64,000 nucleotides of DNA from NCBI RefSeq assembly GCF_026686735.1, contig NZ_CP113432.1, forward strand, positions 5,755,001 to 5,819,000, written 5' to 3'. How positions within the stretch are numbered: the first letter of the stretch is position 1; every line of letters begins with the position of its first letter. Of this stretch, positions 55,585 to 63,660 are shown one piece after another. A model generated the notes under the pieces. It searched no databases, was not told the origin of the DNA, and saw nothing but the letters and a program-made list of their open reading frames with translations. A program made the position numbers and the translations under genes. The stretch comes from Pseudomonas triclosanedens (GTDB lineage Bacteria > Pseudomonadota > Gammaproteobacteria > Pseudomonadales > Pseudomonadaceae).

Positions 55585-56976
55585 ATGAGCTCCCTCAACG
55601 AACCGTCCACCGCCAAGGATCAGCCCGACCTGGTCTACGGCCTGGAAGACCGCCCGTCCCTGCCCATTGCCTTGCTGGCTGCGCTGCAACACCTGCTGGC
55701 GATCATCGTGCCGATCGTCACCCCCGGCCTGCTGATCTGCCAGGCGCTGGGCGTTTCGCCGCGCGACACCAACCTGATCGTGTCGATGTCGCTGGTCATC
55801 TCCGGCATTGCCACCTTCGTCCAGTGCAAGCGCTTCGGGCCGTTCGGCGCGGGCCTGCTGATCGTCCAGGGCACAAGCTTCAACTTCGTAGGCCCGCTGA
55901 TCGCGGGCGGCGCGCTGATGGTGAAGAACGGCACGCCGGTGGAAGCAGTGATGGCGGCGATCTTCGGCGTGGTGATGGCCGGTTCCTTCGTGGAGATGGG
56001 CGTATCGCGCATCCTGCCGTTCGTGAAGCGCCTGATCACGCCGCTGGTCACCGGCATCGTGGTGCTGATGATCGGCCTGACGCTGATCAAGGTCGGCCTG
56101 ATCAGCATGGGCGGAGGCTTCACCGCGATGGGCAACGGCACCTTCGCCAACGGTGAAAACCTGCTGCTGTCCGGCCTTGTTCTGGCGATCATCGTCATCC
56201 TCAACCGCATCCCGGTGGTATGGATGCGCAGCGGCGCGATCGTCATCGCGCTGGCCGTGGGCTACGCGCTGGCCGGTTACCTGGGCCGCCTGGACTTCAC
56301 CGGCATGCACGAAGCGCCGATGTTCCAGGTGCCGGTCCCGCTGCACTTCGGCCTGGGCTTCTCCTGGAGCCTGTTCATCCCGATGCTGGTGATCTACCTG
56401 GTCACCTCGCTGGAAGCCATCGGCGACGTCACCGCCACCAGCAAGATTTCCCGCCAGCCGGTGGAAGGCCCGCTGTGGATGCAGCGGATCAAGGGCGGCG
56501 TGCTGGTGAACGGCGCCAATTCGCTGCTGGCCGGCCTGTTCAACACCTTCCCCAGTTCGGTCTTCGCGCAGAACAATGGCGTGATCCAACTCACTGGCGT
56601 GGCCAGCCGTCACGTTGGCCTGTGGATCGCCGCGATGCTGATCGTGCTCGGCCTGTTCCCCAGCGTGGCCGGGGTGATCCAGGCCGTGCCGGAGCCGGTG
56701 CTCGGCGGCGCGGTGATGGTGATGTTCGGCGCGGTCGCCGCATCGGGCATCAACATCCTCGCTGGCACCCACCTGGACCGCCGTGCGCTGCTGATCATCG
56801 CCGTCAGCCTGGCGCTGGGCCTGGGCATCTCGCAGGTGCCTGAGTTCCTTGCGCACATGCCGCATGCCATCCGCAATGTGCTGGAGTCGGGCGTCGCTAC
56901 GGGCGGCATCTGTGCCCTGCTGCTGAACTGGTTCCTGCCCGAGTCCGAAGCCGCCAAGGCCTCGCACAACGAGTGA
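55585..56976 (+). CDS. NCS2 family nucleobase (xanthine/uracil) permease
   Basis: 463 residues from MSSLNEPSTAKDQPDLVYG. About 14 spans; NCS2 features are ALLAALQHLLAIIVPIVTPGLLI (TM1 with the QH motif), QGTSFNFVGPLIAGG, and SLEAIGDVTATSKISRQP. Nearest characterised types are xanthine and uric-acid permeases (XanQ/UacT, nat/NCS2). Proton symport of a purine across the inner membrane; exact base unknown. Equivalent in position to PAO1 PA0352. Confidence 0.88.
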   Translation: MSSLNEPSTAKDQPDLVYGLEDRPSLPIALLAALQHLLAIIVPIVTPGLLICQALGVSPRDTNLIVSMSLVISGIATFVQCKRFGPFGAGLLIVQGTSFNFVGPLIAGGALMVKNGTPVEAVMAAIFGVVMAGSFVEMGVSRILPFVKRLITPLVTGIVVLMIGLTLIKVGLISMGGGFTAMGNGTFANGENLLLSGLVLAIIVILNRIPVVWMRSGAIVIALAVGYALAGYLGRLDFTGMHEAPMFQVPVPLHFGLGFSWSLFIPMLVIYLVTSLEAIGDVTATSKISRQPVEGPLWMQRIKGGVLVNGANSLLAGLFNTFPSSVFAQNNGVIQLTGVASRHVGLWIAAMLIVLGLFPSVAGVIQAVPEPVLGGAVMVMFGAVAASGINILAGTHLDRRALLIIAVSLALGLGISQVPEFLAHMPHAIRNVLESGVATGGICALLLNWFLPESEAAKASHNE

Positions 56977-56985
56977 TCCCGCCAA

Positions 56986-57007
56986 GACGCCACCTCCGGG
57001 TGGCGTC
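56986..57007 (+). terminator. Stem-loop after the NCS2 permease
   Basis: GACGCCACC / GGTGGCGTC, perfect 9-bp stem with TCCG loop, ten bases after the stop and just 18 bases before the next gene; weak U-run. Confidence 0.55.
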
Positions 57008-57025
57008 GTCGTTTATGCTCCGCGC

Positions 57026-57493
57026 ATGAACACTTCACTGCGCCTCGGCGTGATCGCCGACACCCACGGCCTGCTGCGCCCGGAAGCGCTGGATGCGCTG
57101 CGCGGCTGCGAGCGCATCCTGCACCTGGGCGACATCGGCCCCGCATCCCTCCTCGACCGGCTCCGCGAGCTGGCGCCGCTGGATGTGGTGCGCGGCAACA
57201 ACGACACCGAGGACTGGGCCAGCGAGTTGCCGGAAACGTTGCTGCTGGAGCTGGGCGGGCTGCGCCTGTACCTGATTCATGACCTCAAGCAATTGGCCAT
57301 CGACCCGGTAGCCGAACGCATTGACCTGGTACTTGCCGGGCATTCGCACAAACCACTGAACGAGCGGCGCAACGGGGTGCTGTACCTGAATCCCGGCAGC
57401 GCCGGGCCGCGGCGGTTCAAGCTGCCGATTGCGTTGGCGATTCTGACCGTGAGCGAGGGTATTGCCGCGGTGGAGATGGTCACGCTCGTCTGA
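57026..57493 (+). CDS. YfcE/MJ0936-type metallophosphoesterase
   Basis: 155 residues. Complete calcineurin-like metal site: VIADTHGL, HLGDIG, RGNND, a single His in YLIHD, and LAGHSHKP, then NPGSAGPRR, typical of YfcE/MJ0936 phosphodiesterases. Hydrolyses phosphodiesters in vitro; physiological substrate unknown. Equivalent to PAO1 PA0351 by position. Confidence 0.9.
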   Translation: MNTSLRLGVIADTHGLLRPEALDALRGCERILHLGDIGPASLLDRLRELAPLDVVRGNNDTEDWASELPETLLLELGGLRLYLIHDLKQLAIDPVAERIDLVLAGHSHKPLNERRNGVLYLNPGSAGPRRFKLPIALAILTVSEGIAAVEMVTLV

Positions 57494-57500
57494 GCGCGTT

Positions 57501-57523
57501 CGCGAGCAAGCTCGCTCCTACAG
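57501..57523 (+). repeat. Pseudomonas REP-like element
   Basis: CGCGAGCAAGCTCGCTCCTACAG-type sequence with the GCGAGC-AA-GCTCGC stem that recurs across Pseudomonas intergenic regions. Confidence 0.75.
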
Positions 57524-57548
57524 GGAGCATCGTCGCTTGTGCTTGCCC

Positions 57549-57573
57549 GCCCCCTCCCAGACAGAGAGGGGGC
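57549..57573 (+). repeat. GC-rich hairpin
   Basis: GCCCCCTC / GAGGGGGC with a 9-base loop, between the REP-like element and the nested inverted repeat. Confidence 0.55.
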
Positions 57574-57577
57574 AGTC

Positions 57578-57653
57578 GTAGGGCGCATAACGCGCCAGCG
57601 TTATCCGCCGCACGTTTGCCGGCGGATAACCTGTTCCAGGTTATGCGCCCTAC
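57578..57653 (+). repeat. Nested inverted repeat between convergent genes
   Basis: Outer arms GTAGGGCGCATAAC (57578-57591) and GTTATGCGCCCTAC (57640-57653) are perfect; inner arms GTTATCCGCCG (57600-57610) and CGGCGGATAAC (57620-57630) form a second hairpin. It may be a miniature repeat element and also terminates both convergent genes. Confidence 0.7.
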
Positions 57654-57677
57654 GGACCTATAGCATTCGCGCGGCGC

Positions 57678-59051
57678 TTACGGCTCGAGCAGATGCGTGG
57701 CCAACTGCGCCACCGCCTCCTGCCGCTCGCTCTTCTCGCCGCGCCGGCGGCCATTGAGAGCCGACCACTCCGGATGCGCACGCGCCTTGCGCAATGCCTC
57801 GGGCAGCTTGCCCTCGCGCCACTGCTTGTCTTCAGGCGACTGCACCTGGATCGCTTCCACCGCCGCATGCCCGCGCGTCTGCAGGGCCGCCAGCAATTGC
57901 CGCTGCCGCAGTGCCAGCAGGCGCAGCACGCTGTCGTCCACCGACAGCTCGCGGCTGCCCTTGAGCTTGCCGAGCAGGCGCTGGCCGTAGTGGCCGACGG
58001 TCTGCCAGGCGCCGCCAGCGAGCGCGCCGAGCGCAGTCGCCGCGCCGAGTGTGAGGCCGCCCACCAACAGGTCGATCCCCGCCCCCGCCGCCGCGCCAGC
58101 CGCAACGCCGCCACCCAGGCGGATGCCGAGCTGACGCAAGGTTTCCGGGTTGAACAGGTCGTCACCCCAGCGCCCGTCCAGCAATGGCAGGTCGGCGGCG
58201 CGGGCGTCGTCCTTGCGGAAGGCGTAGAGACTGAGCAGCGCCTTCACGCAGGCGTCTTCGCGCTTGCGCACCTGGTCGCGTAACGCTTCGGTGGCGGCGC
58301 GCACGGCGGCATCGCCGGCCGGCACCAACTGGCGGCAGGCGGCGACATCCACCAGCAGCTCGGCGATCAACCGCGCACCGGCTTCACGGCGGGCAACGGC
58401 CTGGGCTTCATGATCAGCCACCAGGCGGTCCAGTTGCGGCCGCGCGCGCTCCAGCAGCAGCGCGAGGCTTTCGTACAGGCGCCGCTCACCATCCAGCGGC
58501 GGCGCCACGCTGTCGAAGCGCACCAGGGCATGCAGGCCAAGGCGTGACAGCGCCTCGCGCCATTGTTCTTCGCGGTGCTGCGGGCTGGCGACGAAGTTGA
58601 GCACCGGCAGCAGCGGCCGGGCGCAGGCGGCGAGCACCGCCAGTTCGTCGCGGTACTTGGCGAGCACCGGCTCGCGGGCGTCGATCACGTAGAGGCCGGC
58701 GTCAGAGGCCAGCAACTGGCGCAGTACCTTGGCTTCCTGCTCGAAGCGGCCACGGGCTTCGCTGCCATCGAGGAAGCGGCGCAGCTTTTCCGGGCCGTCC
58801 AGGCGCTCACCCGGGCGTTCCAGGCCGTCGAGGAAGTCGCGCAGGGCGATGGCATCTTCCAGGCCGGGGGTGTCGTAGAGTTCCAGCAGCGGCTCGCCAT
58901 CCACCGACAGCCGCGCGCCCTCCACGTGGCGCGTGGTGCTGGGACGATGGGAGACCTCGCCGAAGCCGACATCGCGGGTCAGCGTGCGCAACAGGGAGGT
59001 CTTGCCGACGTTGGTGTGGCCGACAACGGCCAGTTTCAGTGCATCAGTCAT
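57678..59051 (-). CDS. GTPase with DUF3482 domain
   Basis: 457 residues. N-terminal G domain: Walker A VVGHTNVGKTS, switch region RPSTTRHVEG, LYDTPGLED (G3). The C-terminal two thirds include the glycine/alanine-rich amphipathic segment GGGVAAGAAAGAGIDLLVGGLTLGAATALGALAG, which resembles membrane-active helices of the DUF3482 family. It overlaps the DUF2868 membrane protein upstream by eight bases, and the pair is conserved as a unit in Pseudomonas; function unknown. Confidence 0.85.
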   Translation of the reverse strand: MTDALKLAVVGHTNVGKTSLLRTLTRDVGFGEVSHRPSTTRHVEGARLSVDGEPLLELYDTPGLEDAIALRDFLDGLERPGERLDGPEKLRRFLDGSEARGRFEQEAKVLRQLLASDAGLYVIDAREPVLAKYRDELAVLAACARPLLPVLNFVASPQHREEQWREALSRLGLHALVRFDSVAPPLDGERRLYESLALLLERARPQLDRLVADHEAQAVARREAGARLIAELLVDVAACRQLVPAGDAAVRAATEALRDQVRKREDACVKALLSLYAFRKDDARAADLPLLDGRWGDDLFNPETLRQLGIRLGGGVAAGAAAGAGIDLLVGGLTLGAATALGALAGGAWQTVGHYGQRLLGKLKGSRELSVDDSVLRLLALRQRQLLAALQTRGHAAVEAIQVQSPEDKQWREGKLPEALRKARAHPEWSALNGRRRGEKSERQEAVAQLATHLLEP

Positions 59052-60429
59052 GCCCGGTCTCCAGCCAGCCCAGCGGCGATGCCGAGGTGTGCGGCAGTTG
59101 CAGGCGTTCGATGGCGGCGTGCCAGTCGCCCAGGCGGTCGGCGTCCAGCGCTTCGCCCGGCGGCGCCTGCAGCAGCCAGACGCGCGTGGCGGCGGCGCAG
59201 CGGGACAGCTCGGCGATCAGCGCCAGGGTGCCGCGATCCGGCGAGCGGCGTGGGTCGCAGGCAATCGCCAGGCGCGCCGGCGGGTAGCGGGTGAGTTGCT
59301 CCAGCAGGCGGCGACGCTGTGCGCCATCGTCCAGGTCGCCCGCATTGGCCACGCCAGCCGGCAGCTTCGGCGGCCAGTCGGGCCGGTCGAGCAGTTCGAT
59401 GGAAACCAGCAGAGCGCCGTCAGCGGTGGACGCCGGGGCCTGTGCCTGCGGCTCAATCAGCTCGTCCGGCGCGGCATCGCTGACGCCCAAGCGCTCGCTG
59501 GCCGGCATCAGGCGCTCACGCAGCAGCGCGTAGCCGGGCAGCGATACGTCCAGCGCCAGGCTTGCGCGGCCGCGCTTCCAGTGCCACAGGCAGAGCAGCC
59601 AGAGCGCGCCGCGCAGCAGCACGCCGTAGACCAGCAGGATACCCACCAGCCAGCCCGCCCAGGCATGGCGCGCGGCTTCGTTGGCGACCAGGGCGTCGCC
59701 ACTGGCGCGTACCAGTTCGGCATCCGGCTGCGGAAAGCCGAGCAGCGCCGGCAATGCCCCAAGGCCGTGAGTGAGGGCGATGAAGGTGTCGCCGCCGAGG
59801 ATGGTGGTTTCCCAGACGAAGCCGTAGCGCCGCGTCGCCAGCAGCGCGAGCATCACGCCCAGCGCGCTGCTCAGTGCCGCCAACCACAGGCCGTGGACCA
59901 GCAGGCCCAGCGCCCAGCGAGTGAGTTTCCGGCGGTCGAGCAGGACCAGCAGCGCAGGGGCGAGCTGTGCTGCATGGGCGTCGCGGGCGAGCTTGCCGCT
60001 CAGCCACAGCCACAGGCGCCCGAGCGCGCCCGCCGCTTCGCCGCCGGCGAAGAAGGCCAGGCCCCAGCCAACCAGGGTGATGAGGTGCAGGCCGAGCAGG
60101 CTGGCCAGCGCCCAGAACACATTCACCGGCCGCAGGCCGTCGCCCAGAGCCGCCAGGGCCAGGCCGCCGCCGGTGAACAACGCCAGCGCCAGCAACACGA
60201 ACAGCGCCAGCCGCGCCCCCTGGGTCCAGGTATGCAGGGCGCTGCGCTGGCCATCGCGTTCGGCCAGCAACAGGGCACGCCGTTGCAGGCGCTGCGCAAG
60301 ATCGCCGCCAGCGACGATGGCGCGGCGGTTGGCTTCGCTGTCTTCCAGCGGGCCGGCCTGCTCCTCGCGCAAGCGCACGGCTTCGCACAGCCACAGGGAT
60401 TCAAGGGCGGAAGCGGGGGTCTCGCTCAC
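59044..60429 (-). CDS. DUF2868 family membrane protein
   Basis: 461 residues from a GTG at 60429 (MSETPASALESLW) with GGAGA before it; a longer in-frame start at 60579 would overlap the upstream intergenic region. About five membrane spans: LALFVLLALALFTGGGLALAAL, VFWALASLLGLHLITLVGWGLAFF, WALGLLVHGLWLAALSSALGVMLALL and two later ones. The last 130 residues are soluble and contain ACDPRRSPDRGTLALI. Translationally coupled to the GTPase gene, suggesting a membrane-associated GTPase system of unknown role. Confidence 0.82.
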   Translation of the reverse strand: MSETPASALESLWLCEAVRLREEQAGPLEDSEANRRAIVAGGDLAQRLQRRALLLAERDGQRSALHTWTQGARLALFVLLALALFTGGGLALAALGDGLRPVNVFWALASLLGLHLITLVGWGLAFFAGGEAAGALGRLWLWLSGKLARDAHAAQLAPALLVLLDRRKLTRWALGLLVHGLWLAALSSALGVMLALLATRRYGFVWETTILGGDTFIALTHGLGALPALLGFPQPDAELVRASGDALVANEAARHAWAGWLVGILLVYGVLLRGALWLLCLWHWKRGRASLALDVSLPGYALLRERLMPASERLGVSDAAPDELIEPQAQAPASTADGALLVSIELLDRPDWPPKLPAGVANAGDLDDGAQRRRLLEQLTRYPPARLAIACDPRRSPDRGTLALIAELSRCAAATRVWLLQAPPGEALDADRLGDWHAAIERLQLPHTSASPLGWLETGHD

Positions 60430-60596
60430 AGGGTCTCCGACACTCGGTACTGACCCGGAAGCATAACCGCTGAGCGCGCCGCCGTCCGCCCGAGGCCGCC
60501 GGTAACACCCTCCGGCGTCAACCAAACCAAGGAAGGGCTCACGCCGGGACCGGGCGGGCTCAGACTCACCGGACAACAACGCCTACAAAAACAAGA

Positions 60597-61631
60597 ATGA
60601 GGCCCGCCATGCTGCGCTCTCTGCTCAGTGCCCTGCCCCTGCTGCTCGCCGCCGCCAGCGCAGCGGCCGTCGAAACGCCGCCGGTACGCCCCTCCGACTG
60701 GGGCCCCGATACGCCACTGATGCAGGCGGTACCGCCACGCCAACTCGACGCCAGCGTCAGCGCGCGGCAGTCCGCCAGCAACACGTCGAAGCTGTGGATA
60801 AGCCAGACCGACTTCCGCCTGCATGACGACATCGGTTTCTTCATCCGCAAGATGCTGATCCAGATGAGCCCCAACGGTCCGCAAGGCACACCGCTGCTGC
60901 TCGACGATCCCACTTCGATGGTCGCGCGCATCGAGTCCGGCGATATCTTCGTCGCCGACGCGACCCTGGCCACCCTGCTCAACGAGGAGCTGCGCAACGC
61001 CGGCGCACCGGTGCGCAACCTGGCGCTGAGCACCCGCGCCGATGCTCAGGAGGTGAACGGCGAGCTGCTGCGCAAGGGGCGCTGGCGGCCGCTGCGGATG
61101 GTCACGGACATCGAGCAGGCCGGGCCGCTGAAAGTCGCGCTGGTGCCTAAGCGGATCTTCGTCGATGGCGTGGATGTCACGCCGTCGCTGACCGCCGCTT
61201 CCATCGAGATGTCCGAGGTACTGCAACTGCACACCGCGCACATGCAGTTGGTCGGCAACCGCATCCTGGTCGACCTGGACGGCCTGTTCCCGCCGCCGCG
61301 CCTGGACTTCGCCGTCAGTAGCCTGAAACTCGCCGACGGAGGGATGGACCTGCTGCTGGGCAGCGACCTGGCCGCCCTGAAGTGGCCGCAGTTGAACGCG
61401 CCGAAGAGTTATATGTTCGTCGAAGGCGGCGACATCAAGATGGCCCGCACCATCCTGGTCAAAGCCTACGCCCTGTTCACCAGCCTGAGCCCGGACGCTC
61501 CGCTGCTGTTCAATCTCTACGACTACCGCAGGCAATTGCAGTACGGCGAAATCCGCCTGCGCGAGGACGGCATGGTGCATATCGCCGTATCGCCCGTGAA
61601 GGCCCCGGCGCCGCAGGAGAAAGCCCTATGA
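60597..61631 (+). CDS. Predicted periplasmic protein, paralogue 1
   Basis: 344 residues with a signal peptide (LRSLLSALPLLLAAASAAA, cleavage near residue 23). No catalytic motif recognised. Near-repeats with the next gene: the region after DDIGFFIRKMLIQMSP, a PSLTAASIEM/EVLQLHTAHMQL beta-rich part, and the C-terminal SYMFVEGGDIKM...LLFNLYDYRRQL. Four-base overlap with the second copy. Ribosome binding site is weak; an inner ATG at 60609 is an alternative start. Confidence 0.75.
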   Translation: MRPAMLRSLLSALPLLLAAASAAAVETPPVRPSDWGPDTPLMQAVPPRQLDASVSARQSASNTSKLWISQTDFRLHDDIGFFIRKMLIQMSPNGPQGTPLLLDDPTSMVARIESGDIFVADATLATLLNEELRNAGAPVRNLALSTRADAQEVNGELLRKGRWRPLRMVTDIEQAGPLKVALVPKRIFVDGVDVTPSLTAASIEMSEVLQLHTAHMQLVGNRILVDLDGLFPPPRLDFAVSSLKLADGGMDLLLGSDLAALKWPQLNAPKSYMFVEGGDIKMARTILVKAYALFTSLSPDAPLLFNLYDYRRQLQYGEIRLREDGMVHIAVSPVKAPAPQEKAL

Positions 61632-62692
61632 GAGCCATCATCGCCGCGCTGCTCGGCCTGGCCGCAGCCACGCAGGTACACGCCGACAGCGCCATCGACC
61701 GCCAGCAGCGAGAGCTTGGCGTGCTGCGCCAGGGCTGGTACCAGCAGACGCCGCCCGCCGCCGACTACAAGGCCACCCGCCCCGGCAGCCTGCGCGACTC
61801 CGGGCAGGATGGCGTCGGCCTGTTGCTGCACAACGTGGACATGTATTTCCAGGACGGCATCGGCTTCCACAGCCCGGAGCTGAAGGGCTGGCTGGTGCCG
61901 CTCAAGGCTGGCGAACCGGTGGACTTCGACCGCCCGCAGGACATGCGCATCGAGGTCTCCGAAGGTGAGGTGATCCTCAGCCCGGAGCAACTTTCCAACC
62001 TGTTCAACCAGCACATCCTCGCCTACCCCGAAAGCATGCTGCGCGACTTCAGCCTGAGCGTGGACGGCGACCGCCTGCTGGTGTCCGGCGAGGTGCAACC
62101 GCTGGGCATCGGGCCGTGGCTGCCGCTGCGCCTCTCCGGCACGGTGAAGCTCGACGGCGACAACCTCGACTACCGGCCCGACAGCGTGAAGGTCCTCGGC
62201 GTGCCCAGCTACGGCGCCATGAGCCTGGTCGGCCTGCGCCTGGATTCGCTGGTGAGCCTGGAGCGCCCCGGTGCGAAGCTGGAAGACAATGTGATGCACC
62301 TGAACTACCACAAGGTGTTCCCGCTGGTGGGCATCGACGGCCAGGTGGAGTCCAGTTGGCTCGACGCCAAGGGCCTGCACCTGAAGTTCGCGCGCAAGCC
62401 CGGCGCCCAGGCGCTGGCCTTCGCACCGCCACTCCAGGCAGGGCCGTCGTACATCTGGCTGCAATCGGGCGACCTGAAGATCTTCGAAATCCTCATCACC
62501 TATTCCCAGGTGCTGCTCAAGGCCGAACAGCCCGACCAGCCGCTGGCATTCAACCTCAAGGACTATCGCAAGGTGCTGGCCAGCGGTATCACCCAGGTCA
62601 ACGAGGACGGCACCTTCTTCATGCGCGTTCCGCCGGCCGGTCCCGCAGGCGGAGTTCGGCTGGTATCCTCTGGCAACGGGAGTTCCCGCTGA
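61628..62692 (+). CDS. Predicted periplasmic protein, paralogue 2
   Basis: 354 residues with signal peptide MRAIIAALLGLAAATQVHA. The mature protein follows the same plan as paralogue 1: DGIGFHSPELKGWLVPL, EVILSPEQLSNLFNQHIL, a central beta-rich portion with SLSVDGDRLLVSGE, and a C-terminal SYIWLQSGDLKI...LAFNLKDYRKVL. Function unknown. Its stop codon overlaps an alternative folA ATG. Confidence 0.78.
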   Translation: MRAIIAALLGLAAATQVHADSAIDRQQRELGVLRQGWYQQTPPAADYKATRPGSLRDSGQDGVGLLLHNVDMYFQDGIGFHSPELKGWLVPLKAGEPVDFDRPQDMRIEVSEGEVILSPEQLSNLFNQHILAYPESMLRDFSLSVDGDRLLVSGEVQPLGIGPWLPLRLSGTVKLDGDNLDYRPDSVKVLGVPSYGAMSLVGLRLDSLVSLERPGAKLEDNVMHLNYHKVFPLVGIDGQVESSWLDAKGLHLKFARKPGAQALAFAPPLQAGPSYIWLQSGDLKIFEILITYSQVLLKAEQPDQPLAFNLKDYRKVLASGITQVNEDGTFFMRVPPAGPAGGVRLVSSGNGSSR

Positions 62693-62712
62693 TGTTCACC
62701 ACTGGAGTCGAG

Positions 62713-63225
62713 ATGGCCCAAGCCCTGCCCCTGGCGATGATCGCCGCCCTTGCCGACAACCGCGTGATCGGTGTCGACAACCGCCTGCCCTGGCACCTGC
62801 CGCAGGACCTCAAGCACTTCAAGGCGATGACTCTGGGCAAACCGGTGATCATGGGCCGCAAGACTTGGGATTCGCTGGGCCGCCCGCTGCCGGGCCGGCT
62901 GAACATCGTGGTCACCCGCCAGGAGGGCCTCGTGCTGGAAGGCGCGGAAGTCTTCACCAGCCTCGACGCCGCGCTGCAACGTGCCGCTGAATGGGCACAG
63001 GAAGAGGAAGCCGAGGAGCTGATGCTGATCGGCGGCGCGCAGCTCTACAGCGAGGCGCTGGAGCGCGCCGAGCGCCTCTACCTGACCCGCGTGGGCCTGA
63101 GCCCCGCGGGCGATGCGCACTTCCCCGAGGTGAACGAGAGCCAGTGGCACCTGGCATCGAGCATCGAGCACGACGCGGAAGGCGACACCCCGGCCTATGC
63201 GTTCGAGGTGTGGGAGCGGGCCTGA
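62713..63225 (+). CDS. folA: Dihydrofolate reductase
   Basis: 170 residues from MAQALPLAMIAALADNRVIG, with GGAG five bases before the ATG; an in-frame ATG at 62692 adds seven residues. Substrate and NADPH site: NRLPWHLPQDLKHFKAMTLGKPVIMGRKTWDSLGRPLPGRLNIVVTR (read as short adjacent motifs), LMLIGGAQLY and YLTRV. Reduces dihydrofolate to tetrahydrofolate; target of trimethoprim. Same place as PAO1 PA0350. Confidence 0.95.
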   Translation: MAQALPLAMIAALADNRVIGVDNRLPWHLPQDLKHFKAMTLGKPVIMGRKTWDSLGRPLPGRLNIVVTRQEGLVLEGAEVFTSLDAALQRAAEWAQEEEAEELMLIGGAQLYSEALERAERLYLTRVGLSPAGDAHFPEVNESQWHLASSIEHDAEGDTPAYAFEVWERA

Positions 63226-63258
63226 GCCCGCCCGCACACTGCGCAACGGGGCGAACGG

Positions 63259-63597
63259 ATGCCGGGAATCACGCTGGAAATCCCCCAGGGCAACGTGGAG
63301 TTCTACGTGGCCTCGCTCGCCAGGGGCGTGCTCATGGCGATGCAGACGGGGGCCATCGGGCTGGAAGCAGGAGTCTGGAGCCTGGGCCGGCCGGTGTTCC
63401 AGCAGGCACTTCAGGGCAGTATCAGCGCGGAACTGCGAGCAATCCTCCAGGCATTCGATGAGCTGGACGCTTTGAAGGAGCTGAGCGGCGATGCCGGCGC
63501 GACGCTGGAACGCCTGCTGAGCGAACTCGATGTGTGCCAGCGACGTGCCGCGATCTCCGGTACCACGGACTTTCTGATCCGCACCTCGCAGGCATAA
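63259..63597 (+). CDS. Small conserved-type protein of unknown function
   Basis: 112 residues, acidic-neutral, predicted mainly helical: MPGITLEIPQGNVEFYVAS, then MAMQTGAIGLEAGVWSLGRPVF and long helices to the end (TLERLLSELDVCQRR). No signal, no recognisable motif. It follows folA by 33 bases and ends before a strong terminator, so it is probably co-transcribed. Ribosome binding site is weak. Confidence 0.6.
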   Translation: MPGITLEIPQGNVEFYVASLARGVLMAMQTGAIGLEAGVWSLGRPVFQQALQGSISAELRAILQAFDELDALKELSGDAGATLERLLSELDVCQRRAAISGTTDFLIRTSQA

Positions 63598-63610
63598 CGC
63601 CCAGCACAAC

Positions 63611-63647
63611 GAAAAACGCCGCCCCGGCTGCCCGGAGCGGCGTTTTT
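63611..63647 (+). terminator. Rho-independent terminator between convergent genes
   Basis: AAAAACGCCGC / GCGGCGTTTTT arms around CCCGGCTGCCCGGA; A and T runs on both sides make it bidirectional for folA-side genes and the acyl-CoA dehydrogenase. Confidence 0.88.
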
Positions 63648-63660
63648 CATTGCGGCGGCA

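Noticed and set aside
58933..60453. 506-codon open frame on the plus strand across the GTPase/DUF2868 pair
   Set aside because: Gln/Ala/Arg-rich shadow; the minus strand has P-loop, G3 motif and membrane spans.
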